Of a stretch of 64,000 nucleotides of DNA, positions 6,842 through 15,456 are shown one piece after another (positions within the stretch are counted from its first letter, which is position 1; each line of letters begins with the position of its first letter). The position numbers were made by a program, and so were the translations under genes. The DNA lies in assembly GCF_001039475.1 (NCBI RefSeq), contig NZ_LELK01000004.1, positions 309,055 to 373,054 of the forward strand, read 5' to 3'. The notes under the pieces were generated by a model. It had not been told where the DNA came from. It saw only the letters and a program-made list of their open reading frames with translations, and searched no databases. Origin of the DNA: Guptibacillus hwajinpoensis. Lineage in GTDB: Bacteria > Bacillota > Bacilli > Bacillales > Guptibacillaceae.

Positions 6842-7228
6842 ATGTTTACTAAGTTACACCATGTAGCAATAATATGCTCAGACTATGAACGTTCAAAGTC
6901 CTTTTATGTGAATACGCTTGGCCTACATCAAATTGAAGAAACGTATCGTGAAGAGCGAAATTCCTATAAGCTTGATTTAGGTGTAGGGGAACATACACGA
7001 ATCGAATTGTTTTCGTTTCCGAATGCACCTGAAAGACCGAGCTATCCAGAGGCACAAGGATTGAGACATCTTGCTTTTGAAGTGGAGAACCTTGATGAAG
7101 CTGTGAGTGTGCTTGTGAGTAAAGGGATAAATTCTCTTGAAAAAATACGACTTGATGAGTTAACGAATAAGAGGTTTACCTTTTTCGCTGATCCAGATGG
7201 TTTACCCATTGAATTATACGAAAAGTAG
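6842..7228 (+). CDS. VOC-family protein (glyoxalase I-like)
   Basis: The 128-residue protein has the vicinal-oxygen-chelate fold: two beta-alpha-beta-beta-beta modules. Likely metal ligands are His in LHHVAII near residue 6, a central Glu in RIELF, His in LRHLAFEV and Glu in PIELYEK. The pattern resembles the small Bacillus glyoxalase/SMU1112c group, which includes enzymes acting on methylglyoxal-thiol adducts. The actual substrate is uncertain. The ATG at 6842 is 8 nt from GAGAGG. Nearby starts at 6836 and 6794 are less well placed. Confidence 0.82.
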   Translation: MFTKLHHVAIICSDYERSKSFYVNTLGLHQIEETYREERNSYKLDLGVGEHTRIELFSFPNAPERPSYPEAQGLRHLAFEVENLDEAVSVLVSKGINSLEKIRLDELTNKRFTFFADPDGLPIELYEK

Positions 7229-7283
7229 CACAATTTAATGAAAATAAGTTGATTCTTTCCAAATCCTGTGGCAAAATAGATCG

Positions 7284-7297
7284 TGAAAGCGTTTGCT
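7284..7297. promoter_or_regulatory. Catabolite-responsive element (cre), upstream of amylopullulanase gene
   Basis: TGAAAGCGTTTGCT fits the relaxed cre consensus TGWAARCGYTWNCW at every position. It lies 117 bp before the start of a starch-degrading exoenzyme, where CcpA control is expected. Confidence 0.6.
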
Positions 7298-7336
7298 TAC
7301 TCTCGGAAAAGACTCGCTTATTTTTTATTTTGTTAA

Positions 7337-7381
7337 TGCAAACGGTTTCCTTCCTTTTGCGAAAGTGTGCAAACGGTTCCA
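7337..7381. promoter_or_regulatory. Two direct copies of a LacI/CcpA-like half operator
   Basis: TGCAAACGGTTTCC at 7337-7350 and TGCAAACGGTTCCA at 7368-7381 are spaced 31 bp start to start, close to three helical turns. Each resembles a cre or LacI-family site but departs at positions 3 and 9. They may bind a starch- or maltose-responsive LacI-type regulator. Confidence 0.45.
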
Positions 7382-7413
7382 CGACTATGTAGGTATTTAA
7401 GAGGGGGAAAAGA

Positions 7414-10400
7414 ATGAAACGGCGTAATCGAAGAAAGCTTTCACTGTCACTTGTTATGGTCCTTGTATTGCAGCTTTTAGCTGGTGCTATTCCAGGTGCA
7501 AAAGCGGCGGAACAAAGCCCGGTTATTGATGGATCGAGCGCAACGTTTGTTTATGAAGGAGATGGGAGCGAAAGCAAGGTTCTTGTTGCAGGTGATTTTA
7601 CGAACTGGCAGGACGGAGCTCTTCCACTTGAAAAAGATGAGAACAATGTCTGGCGTATAACGGTTAATGATTTATCGGATGGACAGCATCAATATAAATT
7701 TATCGTGGGGGACGAATGGATGAAAGATCCGCTAAATCCAAACGGAAACGATAATAGTACATTTACAATCGGTGAGCCATCTTCTGAAAGAATCGTTACA
7801 CTTGCAGGAGATTTGCAGGACGAAATGGGTGCAGCGAAGGAATGGGATCCTGCAGCAGAAGAAACCATTATGGAAGCGAAAGGTAATGGATTCTATGAAC
7901 TCACGGCAGAACTCCCAAAGGGAAATTACGAATACAAAATCGCCATTAACCAATCATGGGGAGAGAGCTATGGAGACGGAGCTAACAATTACAAACTGTC
8001 ACTCTCTGAAGCTACTAAAGTAACGTTCTACTATCATGATGGAACACATGCAGTGGCTAACTCAACAACGTACACACCAATAACAGAAGAGAAGTCGCCT
8101 AGATTAGTAGGTTCGATTCAACCTGCGATTGATGCAGGATCTGAATGGAGTCCAGAAACGTCTACAGCGCTATTTACTGATGACAATTTTGATAACGTCT
8201 ACTCATTTACAACAAGTGTGCCTAAAGGGAATTATGAATACAAGGTTGTCCTTGGAAATGCGTGGGGAGAAGATTACCCTGCCAATAATGAGAAGCTAAA
8301 CGTGTTAGAGAAAACGGAAGTGACATTCTTTTTCAATTCAGATTCAAAAGAAGTAAGCACAGATTACAGTGCAAAAGGTTCTGATGGTGCAGTGACTAAA
8401 GCGAGTCTTCTACATAATTCATGGGAAGAAGCGTACCGTGCTCCATTCGGTGCAGTGCAAGTAGGTAAGGAAGTAACAATCCGCCTTGCTTCAAAGAAGG
8501 ATGATTTAACAAAAGCGGACTTGTACTTGAAGAATCAGAATTCAGGAACGAGCATGCTTGTATCAATGGAGAAAACAGCAACGACAGACGGAAAAGATTT
8601 CTGGGAAGCTAACGTAACACCTGATGAGAAAGGTCTTTACGGGTACAAATTTATCGTGCGTGATGGATCAGCGAAAGCCGAGTACGGCGAAGATACAAAG
8701 CAAGGAGCAGCAGGGAAAGCAGTCGATGCGAATGCTGAATTGTATCAGCTAACAGTGTTTGATCCAGGTTTCGAAACGCCTGATTGGATGAAAGAAGCTG
8801 TTGTGTATCAAATTTTCCCAGATCGTTTTAATAACGGAAACAAAGGTAACGATGATGCAAAGGAAAACGCTAGAGGACCTGAACCAATTGAAGATAAAGA
8901 ATGGGGCGAGCTTCCTGATAACCCAAGACTCAAAGATCAGCCGGGTTATGAGGGTGATGGATTCTGGAGTAACGATTTCTTTGGCGGTGACGTGAAAGGA
9001 ATTCAGGACAAGCTTGATTATATTCAGTCGCTTGGTGTAAATACAATTTACTTAAATCCAATTGCTGCAGCGGCATCGAACCATAAGTATGATGCAGCTG
9101 ATTGGAAAGCAATCGATCCAATGTTTGGAACACCAGAAGAATTCAAAGCATTTACAGATGAACTTGAGAAGCGTGATATGCATTTGATTATGGACGGAGT
9201 ATTCAACCATGTTGGGGATGATTCCGTTTATTTTGACCGATATGGCAAATACGATGTTGTTGGTGCGTATGAATATTGGTCGCGTATTTATGACTTGATG
9301 AATGATGAAGAATTAAATGAAGAAGAAGCAAAAACGGAAGCACGAAAGCAGCTTGAAAAGGAAGGTCAGACGTTTAACGACGAGTATGGCTTCCACAACT
9401 GGTTCAACATTAAGAATGAGAAAGTCGTCGATGAAAATGGCAACGAACGCTATGATTATCAAGCATGGTGGGGCTACGACTCGCTTCCTGAAGTGAAGAG
9501 CATCGACGGAGATGCGGTTGACTACGAAAGTGAATTGAACAATAAGAAATTCTCTGATTACATTATGTATGACAAAGATTCAGCTTCAAAATCGTGGCTA
9601 ACGAATGGTGCATCTGGCTGGCGTTTAGATGTAGCAAATGAAGTAGACATGGAATTCTGGCGCGAGTTCCGTAAAGAACTTAAGTCAGAAGAGATGGCTG
9701 GTGAAGGGGCTACATTGAAAGAAGGAGAAGAGCCGCTTATCCTTGGAGAGATCTGGGACGATGCATCGAAATACTTCCTTGGGGATCAATATGATTCTGT
9801 TATGAACTACCGTTTTGAAGGAGCGATTCTCAACTTCTTGAAAAATGGGAATGCAGCTAGCGCGGACGAGCAGTTGATGGCAGTTCAGGAAGATTATCCT
9901 GAAGAAGCGTTCTATGCTCTTATGAACTTGATGGGCTCACACGATACGCCACGTGCGATCTATGTGCTTGGTGGTGGAACAGATAGTTATGAACGAGCTG
10001 AGTTCGATCCGAAATACGATCATGAACTAGGTGTTAAGCGTCTTAAATTAGCAGCAGTTCTTCAAATGGGTTACCCTGGTGCGCCAACGATTTATTATGG
10101 CGATGAAGCGGGTGTCACTGGTTCTAAAGATCCAGATGATCGTCGCACATATCCATGGGGAGATGAAAATGCTGACTTAGTAAAGCATTATCAAAATGCA
10201 GGTGCAGTTCGAACAGCGAACGCTGATCTTCTAGCGTATGGAGAGCTAACAACACTGCATGCTGAAGGCGATGTGTATGCATTCGCTCGTACATCTAAAG
10301 ACGGTGCTGCAGTTATTGCGGTTAACCGTGGCAACAAGGCACAAACGCTTGAACTGAAAGTGGATGATGTTCTGTTAAATAATATTGCGTTCACAGATGG

Positions 10401-12942
10401 ACTAGATAAGGATTATCAGGCTAGCGTGAAAGATGGCAAGTTGAATGTTACAATTCCAGCTATGACAGGACGCATGCTGATCGCAGATAGCGGTCAAAAC
10501 TTTGAACGTCCAAACGCAGTGAGTGAGCTTAAAGCAACGGCAGGAGAAGGAAGTGCAACCCTTTCATGGACTGGCGATGCAAAGCAATATAAAGTTTATA
10601 AATCAACACTTCAGGGTGCAATGTACGAAGAAGTAACCGTTACGGATCAGTTGTCAATGACGATCGATAAGTTAACGAATGGTCAATCTTACTTCTTTGC
10701 AGTAACTGCAGTCGATGATGAAGGAAACGAATCGCTGAAAGTGGAAACAACAGAAGCGGCGATCCCTCACATTGAATGGAAAGATGGCAAGTACGAAATC
10801 ACTCCTGTAACAGCAGTAGATGATCAAGTGCTTGATCTATCAAAAACATTTGCGATTGAAAGTAGCGTTAGAATTGAAGGAGCAACAGAATCAGGCCTTG
10901 CAGAAGGATTGATTGCGAAGCTTCAAGTTAAACAAGGAGACGATGATTGGACTGAAAAGCAAGCTACGTATACTGGCCAAGGTGGAGAGAAGGATGCTTA
11001 TAACAGTTTCAAAGCAGATTTCCGTCCAATTGAAAAAGGCGTATACACGTACCGTCTAGCTTTTTCGACCGATCGCGGAGCAACATGGAAAACAACGAAT
11101 ACAGAAGATGTTGAATTGACTCAGAATGCAGATGATGTGAAAGCTCCTGCAGACGCAGTAAAGCTTGAAACACCAATCCAAGAGTCGGGTCAGGTTACAT
11201 TAGACTGGACGCTTGAAGGAGCGGATAACCCATATCTTCTTGCAATTGAGCGAAACGGCGAAACAATTGAGCTTTTAGAAGAAGCAGATGCTGTAAGCTA
11301 TACAGACTTTGCAGTTGAGAACGGTAAAACATACAAGTACAGAGTAGTGGCTTACGATCAGGCTGGAAATCAAACAGTTTCGAACGAAGTGTCGGTTACA
11401 CCTGATATCGTTATGGTTGATGTGACGTTCAAAGTGCACGCACCAGATTACACGCCACTAAGCGCAAAAGTGACAATGCCTGGAGATCAAAACGGTTGGA
11501 GCACAAGCGCTTGGGAAATGTCTCGTAATGGTGCAGTATCTCCAGACTGGGAACTGACGAAATCATTCCCTGAAGGTACAAATTTGACGTACAAGTATAC
11601 GAAAGGCGAGTCATGGGATCAAGAAGGTCTTGCTGACCACACTCGTAATGATAAGTCAGATGATGATGTGAGCTATTACGGATATGGTGCACAGGGAACT
11701 GACTTGAAAGTAACTGTAACAAATCAAGGCGGTAACAAAATGGTCGTCCAGGACGAAATTTACCGTTGGATCGATATGCCTCTTGTTGTAAATTCTCCAG
11801 AAAACGGAGCAGTCGTTGAAGGCGATAAAGTAACGTTTAAAGGTAATGCCATTAAAGAAGGCGACCTTACAATCGATGGTGAAAAAGTAAAAGTGAACGA
11901 CGATATGACGTTCACACACGAAGTAACGCTTAAGAATGGTGAGAACGATATTCCTGTCTCAATCGTACCTTCTGAAGAGAACAAATCCGAAATCTTTAAC
12001 AACGATGGCGGAGCGATTGCTAAGAACACGAAAGAGTACACATGGAAGGTAACGTCAAATGCAGGTGATCCAGAGCCAAAAGACCCTGAGCGCTTATTCG
12101 GAGACGATCGCTATGCAACAGCGGTTGAAATCTCTAAAGCTGGCTGGGACAAAGCGGATACCGTTGTGATTGCGAGAGGAGATAACTTTGCTGATGCGTT
12201 AGCAGGAGCACCTCTTGCATACAAACTAGACGCGCCAATTCTTCTTACACGTGAAAAAGGACTTGAGAAGTCTGTGAAAGATGAAATCAAGCGTCTTGGT
12301 GCTAAAAAGGCGATTATTCTCGGCGGTACATCAGCTGTACCAAAGTTCATTGCATATCAACTTGAAGGAATGGACTTGAACGTACAGCGTATTTACGGGC
12401 AAGATCGATTTGAAACAGCTGCTAACATCCAGGCAAGCCTTGGTGGCAGTCCTGATAAAGCGGTCGTCGCAAACGGAATGAACTTCCCGGATGCACTAGC
12501 TGCAGCATCATATGCAGCAGAGAACGGCTACCCGATTCTCTTTGCTAAAAAGGATGAAGTTCCAAAAGCTACGAAGCTAGCGCTACGTAGCGTAGAAGGA
12601 ACAATCGTTGCTGGTGGAGATGCGGTAATCAGTAAGAAAGTATTTAATAGCTTACCAGATGCGTTGCGCTACGCAGGTGAAAACCGATTTGGAACAGCAG
12701 CATCCATTGCGACTGAACTAAATTCATCGAAGAACGTATTTATCGCAACAGGCATGGACTTCGCCGATGCCCTAACAGGATCGGTCCTTGCAGCAAAACA
12801 GGATGCAGCAATGCTCCTTGTTAAGCCTGACAAGATGCCAACTGAAACGGCAGAAGCTCTTAAGAAGCTTGAAGCAGATACATTCACAATTCTCGGTGGA
12901 ACGAGTGCAGTTAGTGATGGTGTTGTGGAGAAGTTGAAGTAG
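7414..12942 (+). CDS. Secreted multidomain GH13 amylopullulanase-like enzyme with CWB2 anchor
   Basis: This 1842-residue exoenzyme should hydrolyse starch or pullulan at the cell surface. Its domains are: signal peptide (cut after AKA, about residue 31), CBM48-like module (40-130), two pullulanase X25-like modules (about 128-325), an alpha-amylase N-domain (330-450) and the GH13 barrel (about 455-1010). The barrel has DGVFNH, nucleophile Asp739 in GWRLDVANE, acid Glu779 in LGEIWD and Asp844 in GSHDT. Fibronectin III modules lie near 1035 and 1250, then a starch-binding-like module (1334-1450), an Ig-like module (1455-1545) and three CWB2 repeats (1563-1842). The ATG follows GAGGGGG. Possible cre-type sites lie upstream. 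A RAYT-associated repeat hairpin, not a native terminator, follows the stop. Confidence 0.9.
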   Translation: MKRRNRRKLSLSLVMVLVLQLLAGAIPGAKAAEQSPVIDGSSATFVYEGDGSESKVLVAGDFTNWQDGALPLEKDENNVWRITVNDLSDGQHQYKFIVGDEWMKDPLNPNGNDNSTFTIGEPSSERIVTLAGDLQDEMGAAKEWDPAAEETIMEAKGNGFYELTAELPKGNYEYKIAINQSWGESYGDGANNYKLSLSEATKVTFYYHDGTHAVANSTTYTPITEEKSPRLVGSIQPAIDAGSEWSPETSTALFTDDNFDNVYSFTTSVPKGNYEYKVVLGNAWGEDYPANNEKLNVLEKTEVTFFFNSDSKEVSTDYSAKGSDGAVTKASLLHNSWEEAYRAPFGAVQVGKEVTIRLASKKDDLTKADLYLKNQNSGTSMLVSMEKTATTDGKDFWEANVTPDEKGLYGYKFIVRDGSAKAEYGEDTKQGAAGKAVDANAELYQLTVFDPGFETPDWMKEAVVYQIFPDRFNNGNKGNDDAKENARGPEPIEDKEWGELPDNPRLKDQPGYEGDGFWSNDFFGGDVKGIQDKLDYIQSLGVNTIYLNPIAAAASNHKYDAADWKAIDPMFGTPEEFKAFTDELEKRDMHLIMDGVFNHVGDDSVYFDRYGKYDVVGAYEYWSRIYDLMNDEELNEEEAKTEARKQLEKEGQTFNDEYGFHNWFNIKNEKVVDENGNERYDYQAWWGYDSLPEVKSIDGDAVDYESELNNKKFSDYIMYDKDSASKSWLTNGASGWRLDVANEVDMEFWREFRKELKSEEMAGEGATLKEGEEPLILGEIWDDASKYFLGDQYDSVMNYRFEGAILNFLKNGNAASADEQLMAVQEDYPEEAFYALMNLMGSHDTPRAIYVLGGGTDSYERAEFDPKYDHELGVKRLKLAAVLQMGYPGAPTIYYGDEAGVTGSKDPDDRRTYPWGDENADLVKHYQNAGAVRTANADLLAYGELTTLHAEGDVYAFARTSKDGAAVIAVNRGNKAQTLELKVDDVLLNNIAFTDGLDKDYQASVKDGKLNVTIPAMTGRMLIADSGQNFERPNAVSELKATAGEGSATLSWTGDAKQYKVYKSTLQGAMYEEVTVTDQLSMTIDKLTNGQSYFFAVTAVDDEGNESLKVETTEAAIPHIEWKDGKYEITPVTAVDDQVLDLSKTFAIESSVRIEGATESGLAEGLIAKLQVKQGDDDWTEKQATYTGQGGEKDAYNSFKADFRPIEKGVYTYRLAFSTDRGATWKTTNTEDVELTQNADDVKAPADAVKLETPIQESGQVTLDWTLEGADNPYLLAIERNGETIELLEEADAVSYTDFAVENGKTYKYRVVAYDQAGNQTVSNEVSVTPDIVMVDVTFKVHAPDYTPLSAKVTMPGDQNGWSTSAWEMSRNGAVSPDWELTKSFPEGTNLTYKYTKGESWDQEGLADHTRNDKSDDDVSYYGYGAQGTDLKVTVTNQGGNKMVVQDEIYRWIDMPLVVNSPENGAVVEGDKVTFKGNAIKEGDLTIDGEKVKVNDDMTFTHEVTLKNGENDIPVSIVPSEENKSEIFNNDGGAIAKNTKEYTWKVTSNAGDPEPKDPERLFGDDRYATAVEISKAGWDKADTVVIARGDNFADALAGAPLAYKLDAPILLTREKGLEKSVKDEIKRLGAKKAIILGGTSAVPKFIAYQLEGMDLNVQRIYGQDRFETAANIQASLGGSPDKAVVANGMNFPDALAAASYAAENGYPILFAKKDEVPKATKLALRSVEGTIVAGGDAVISKKVFNSLPDALRYAGENRFGTAASIATELNSSKNVFIATGMDFADALTGSVLAAKQDAAMLLVKPDKMPTETAEALKKLEADTFTILGGTSAVSDGVVEKLK

Positions 12943-12972
12943 AGAGAGTAATAGCAGCATTGAGCGCAAAAT

Positions 12973-13046
12973 GGGGTCTGGCCCCTGTCTGACCCCATCA
13001 AAAGACAAAACAGCGAAAAGTGTCCGCCCCAGACGGACACTTTTTT
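12973..13046 (+). repeat. GGGGTCAG-family composite repeat, copy 1 (with terminator-like hairpin)
   Basis: It has a variant palindromic block, GGGGTCTGGCCCC then TGTCTGACCCC, followed by the AAAGACAAAA linker. The second hairpin has an 11-bp perfect stem, AAAAGTGTCCG with CGGACACTTTT (13016-13044), and runs into T. It begins 31 bp after the stop of the amylopullulanase gene and is the only visible terminator for it. Confidence 0.85.
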
Positions 13047-13102
13047 GCTGTTTTATAGACTTCAAATAGCGATGAGATTATATGTGGTAAGGGGTTTGGA
13101 GA

Positions 13103-13152
13103 GGAGAGGGGGTAGGGGGTCAGGCACGTGCCTGACCCCCTACCCCCTCTCC
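13103..13152. repeat. GGGGTCAG-family repeat, copy 2: perfect 50-bp palindrome
   Basis: Twenty-five bases read GGAGAGGGGGTAGGGGGTCA then GGCAC. They are followed with no spacer by their exact reverse complement, centred between 13127 and 13128. The core is the family palindrome, extended by an additional GAGAGGGGGTAG arm. It lies 162 bp before the transposase start codon. Confidence 0.95.
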
Positions 13153-13241
13153 CTATTACCATCACCTCAAAATTCCTCCAAATGAAATAAAAAATATTTC
13201 TGAATAATTTATAAATTAGCTATTCCCAAATTCTTGAAAGG

Positions 13242-13250
13242 TGGTATACT
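13242..13250 (+). promoter_or_regulatory. Possible extended -10 promoter of the RAYT gene
   Basis: TGGTATACT is an extended -10 element (TGn plus TATACT) 64 bp before the ATG. No good -35 box is seen, as is usual for extended -10 promoters. Confidence 0.4.
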
Positions 13251-13313
13251 ACAATTATCAACCCCCCGATATAGTAGAAATTCCCCACTTTCCTTGCTAA
13301 AGGAGCAATTCGA

Positions 13314-13934
13314 ATGGCTCGTAAAAAACGCAATTGGTTTCCAGGTGCGAAGTATCATATTACTTGCCGAGGGAACCGTAAGGCGCCGTTATTTGAAGAA
13401 CGAATTGATCGACTGAAGTACTTTGCATTTCTAGAACAAGCTCGTCAGGTATTTCCGTTCCGCCTACACGCATACTGTCTCATGACTAACCATGTGCACC
13501 TCTCAATTGAAACCTTCGATCATCCCCCTGGTGAAATCATGAAAGTTCTTAACTCCAATTATGCAAGATATTTCAACGACAAATATGAGTATTCAGGACA
13601 CGTATTTCAAGGCCGCTATTCCGCTGAACTGCTTGATTCAATGTTATATGAAATTGACGTAAGCAAATACATTCACCTTAATCCAGTTAAAGCCCAGATG
13701 GTTGTTAAACCAGAGGACTATGCCTGGAGCAGTTATCGCGCCTATTTTTCATATAAAAAGGATTCACACGCATATCCCGACTACATACTATCACTGTTTG
13801 AAAAACCAGCCCGAGAAGCTTACCGCCGTTATATGCACAGTTCGGATCCATTAGCTCCACCAGAACTAAAAAAGCAACTGCCTACTTTTAGTGGCAAACG
13901 AATCTACTTACTTACAAATCTTCCTGAATGGTAG
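13314..13934 (+). CDS. REP-associated tyrosine transposase (RAYT, Y1/IS200-like HUH family)
   Basis: The 206-residue protein is a single-domain Y1 transposase related to TnpA of IS200/IS605. RAYTs cleave and join single-stranded REP hairpins in bacterial genomes. The metal-binding HUH motif is His60-Val-His62 in MTNHVHL. The likely nucleophile is Tyr119 in SKYIHLNPVKA. The start MARKKRNWFPGAKYHITCRGN is typical of the family, and AAAGGAGC precedes the ATG. It has no terminal inverted repeats of a normal insertion sequence, no tnpB partner and no orfB. Copies of a palindromic repeat lie 162 bp upstream and about 1.3 kb downstream, which is the usual RAYT context. It appears intact. Confidence 0.88.
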   Translation: MARKKRNWFPGAKYHITCRGNRKAPLFEERIDRLKYFAFLEQARQVFPFRLHAYCLMTNHVHLSIETFDHPPGEIMKVLNSNYARYFNDKYEYSGHVFQGRYSAELLDSMLYEIDVSKYIHLNPVKAQMVVKPEDYAWSSYRAYFSYKKDSHAYPDYILSLFEKPAREAYRRYMHSSDPLAPPELKKQLPTFSGKRIYLLTNLPEW

Positions 13935-13979
13935 GAAGAACCTCTTTTTGAAAACTACTTGTGAAAGAGATGTGAATGA

Positions 13980-14900
13980 ATGGAGCGCTGGATCTGGCTT
14001 AGTTCAATTCCGCATATTGGACCAGTAACGCAAAAGAAGCTGCTGGCTGTATTTGGAAGTCCCGAACGAGTCTATCATGCCTCTCCTGCTGAACTTCAAG
14101 AAGTAAAAGGAATCTCACAGCGTGCTCGTGAAGCGATACTAGCAGCACGGTCATTAGAGAAACCGAAACGCATTCTTGAACTTGTTTATCAAAAGGAGAT
14201 CTGGCTGTTACCCCGAGATGACCCGCTGTATCCTTATTACGCAAAAGATGTACCTGAATCACCCGTTCTTTTGTATTACAAAGGCCTTATCCAGCCACAA
14301 TTCCCTTCCGTAGCCATTGTTGGTTCACGCACGTGTTCCAATCAAACAAGGTTTGCTACTGAAGAATTAGCCTACAAGCTCTCAAGCCTTGGTATACCCG
14401 TTATAAGCGGTCTCGCAAAAGGAGTCGATCAATACGCTCACGTAGCCTGCCTCGCGAATCGTGGGCGTCCGATAGCCTTTGTTGCACATGGTGTCGATGA
14501 CTGTTACCCGAAAGAGCACCGCTCGCTCTTCGAAGCCATCATTGATCAGGGTGCTGTTATCTCCCCGTATCCACCTGGCACAGCGCCCAAGCCGAAGCAA
14601 TTCATCCAGCGAAACGCGCTCATTAGCGCATGGTCAAGTCATGTTGTCATTATGGAAGCTGAAGTGAAAAGTGGTGCCATGACGACAGCACACTTTGCAG
14701 AGAAGCAAGCAAGAAAAGTCTTTGCCTTCCAAAACAATGACAGTCAATCGTCTCATGGACTAAATCATTTATTATCAAAAGGTGTTCACCCTTATGTAAG
14801 CGCTACCTCCTTTATTAGTCGATTGGAGTTCCAAGCGTCAATAATAAGGAAAGAAATCGAGATTCCCATAGTCTCTGAAATACCAAACGATCATAATTAA
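13980..14900 (+). CDS. DprA/Smf-like DNA-processing protein (probable extra paralogue)
   Basis: DprA binds incoming single-stranded DNA and loads RecA during transformation. This 306-residue protein has an N-terminal helix-hairpin-helix region (residues 1-60) and the Rossmann-like DprA core. The core includes AIVGSRTCSNQTRF, VISGLAKGVDQYAH, FVAHGVDDCYPKEHRSLF and FIQRNALISAW...SGAMTTA. It lacks an obvious C-terminal winged-helix domain. The usual Bacillus dprA lies by topA. Here it follows the transposase by 45 bp, so it is probably a second, transferred copy, and the RAYT and dprA may be co-transcribed. The ATG has only a weak site (GAAAGAGATG). Confidence 0.82.
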   Translation: MERWIWLSSIPHIGPVTQKKLLAVFGSPERVYHASPAELQEVKGISQRAREAILAARSLEKPKRILELVYQKEIWLLPRDDPLYPYYAKDVPESPVLLYYKGLIQPQFPSVAIVGSRTCSNQTRFATEELAYKLSSLGIPVISGLAKGVDQYAHVACLANRGRPIAFVAHGVDDCYPKEHRSLFEAIIDQGAVISPYPPGTAPKPKQFIQRNALISAWSSHVVIMEAEVKSGAMTTAHFAEKQARKVFAFQNNDSQSSHGLNHLLSKGVHPYVSATSFISRLEFQASIIRKEIEIPIVSEIPNDHN

Positions 14901-14937
14901 CAAATCTACTTAATAAAACCCCGTATTGATCCCTCAA

Positions 14938-15000
14938 GGATCTTCAAGATCCATCTTCCCTACCAAGAGCATGATGGCTTCCAACCCATCAGGGAAAGAT
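14938..15000 (+). other. Inverted-repeat-rich 3' region of dprA, possible structured RNA
   Basis: GGATCTT-C-AAGATCC (14938-14952) is a perfect 7-bp hairpin. The next 48 bases have ends that pair: CATCTTCCCT with AGGGAAAGATG, one bulge. The region between dprA and the terminator at 15031 has no gene. It may be a structured 3' UTR or a small RNA. The rest, to 15456, holds the terminator, copy 3 of the palindromic repeat and the nuclease gene promoter region. Confidence 0.45.
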
Positions 15001-15030
15001 GAAAGATAGAAGAAGATAAACCTGCCTCTC

Positions 15031-15068
15031 AACCACCAAATCGAGCCATCGATAAGGTGGTTTTTTTA
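15031..15068 (+). terminator. Terminator of the RAYT-dprA unit
   Basis: A 7-bp stem, AACCACC with GGTGGTT, has inner pairing of ATCGA/TCGAT and is followed by seven T. It lies 131 bp after the dprA stop. Confidence 0.75.
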
Positions 15069-15223
15069 ATGTCCGGAATACGATACGATTTAGGTCTTTT
15101 GATCTGGGTTTTGAACGACAGAATAATTGAATCAATTCCCTATAATTCTATAGTTGTATAATGATTTAATAAAATCTATACATTGTGCAGAGGTTCATAA
15201 GTAAGGAAAAGAAGTATTTTAAT

Positions 15224-15303
15224 AGTGTCCTCCCAGCGTGGACAAAACGCGCTAAATGGGGCGATTTGTCTTTAAGGGGGGTCAGGCACGTACCTGACCC
15301 CCC
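15224..15303 (-). repeat. GGGGTCAG-family composite repeat, copy 3 (inverted)
   Basis: This is the only clear composite copy in the opposite orientation. A GTGTCC...GGAC hairpin remnant comes first, then TTTGTCTTTAA (reverse of the linker), then GGGGGGTCAGGCACG with TACCTGACCCCCC (15276-15303, one mismatch). With copy 2 it brackets the transposase and dprA. Confidence 0.8.
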
Positions 15304-15456
15304 CCTCTTGACCCCCCCTCTCAAAACACGAAGAAAGCGTATTCAACTATTAGACTATTTACGCTATTTTTACACATCTAGGTCGAAAGATATTGTATAC
15401 TGACAATTGGTGGTAGTAACACCAAAATTCGACTACATATCCGGGGGGAATAAAAT

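Noticed and set aside
13234-13416. 60-codon frame before and into the transposase gene
   Set aside because: It overlaps the transposase reading frame, has no ribosome site and starts within the promoter region.
13314-13934. Classical insertion sequence around the transposase
   Set aside because: No terminal inverted repeats or target duplications of an IS were found. The single-gene HUH type fits a RAYT better.
15185-15403. 72-codon frame in the gap after dprA
   Set aside because: It runs through repeat copy 3 and has no ribosome binding site or recognisable product.
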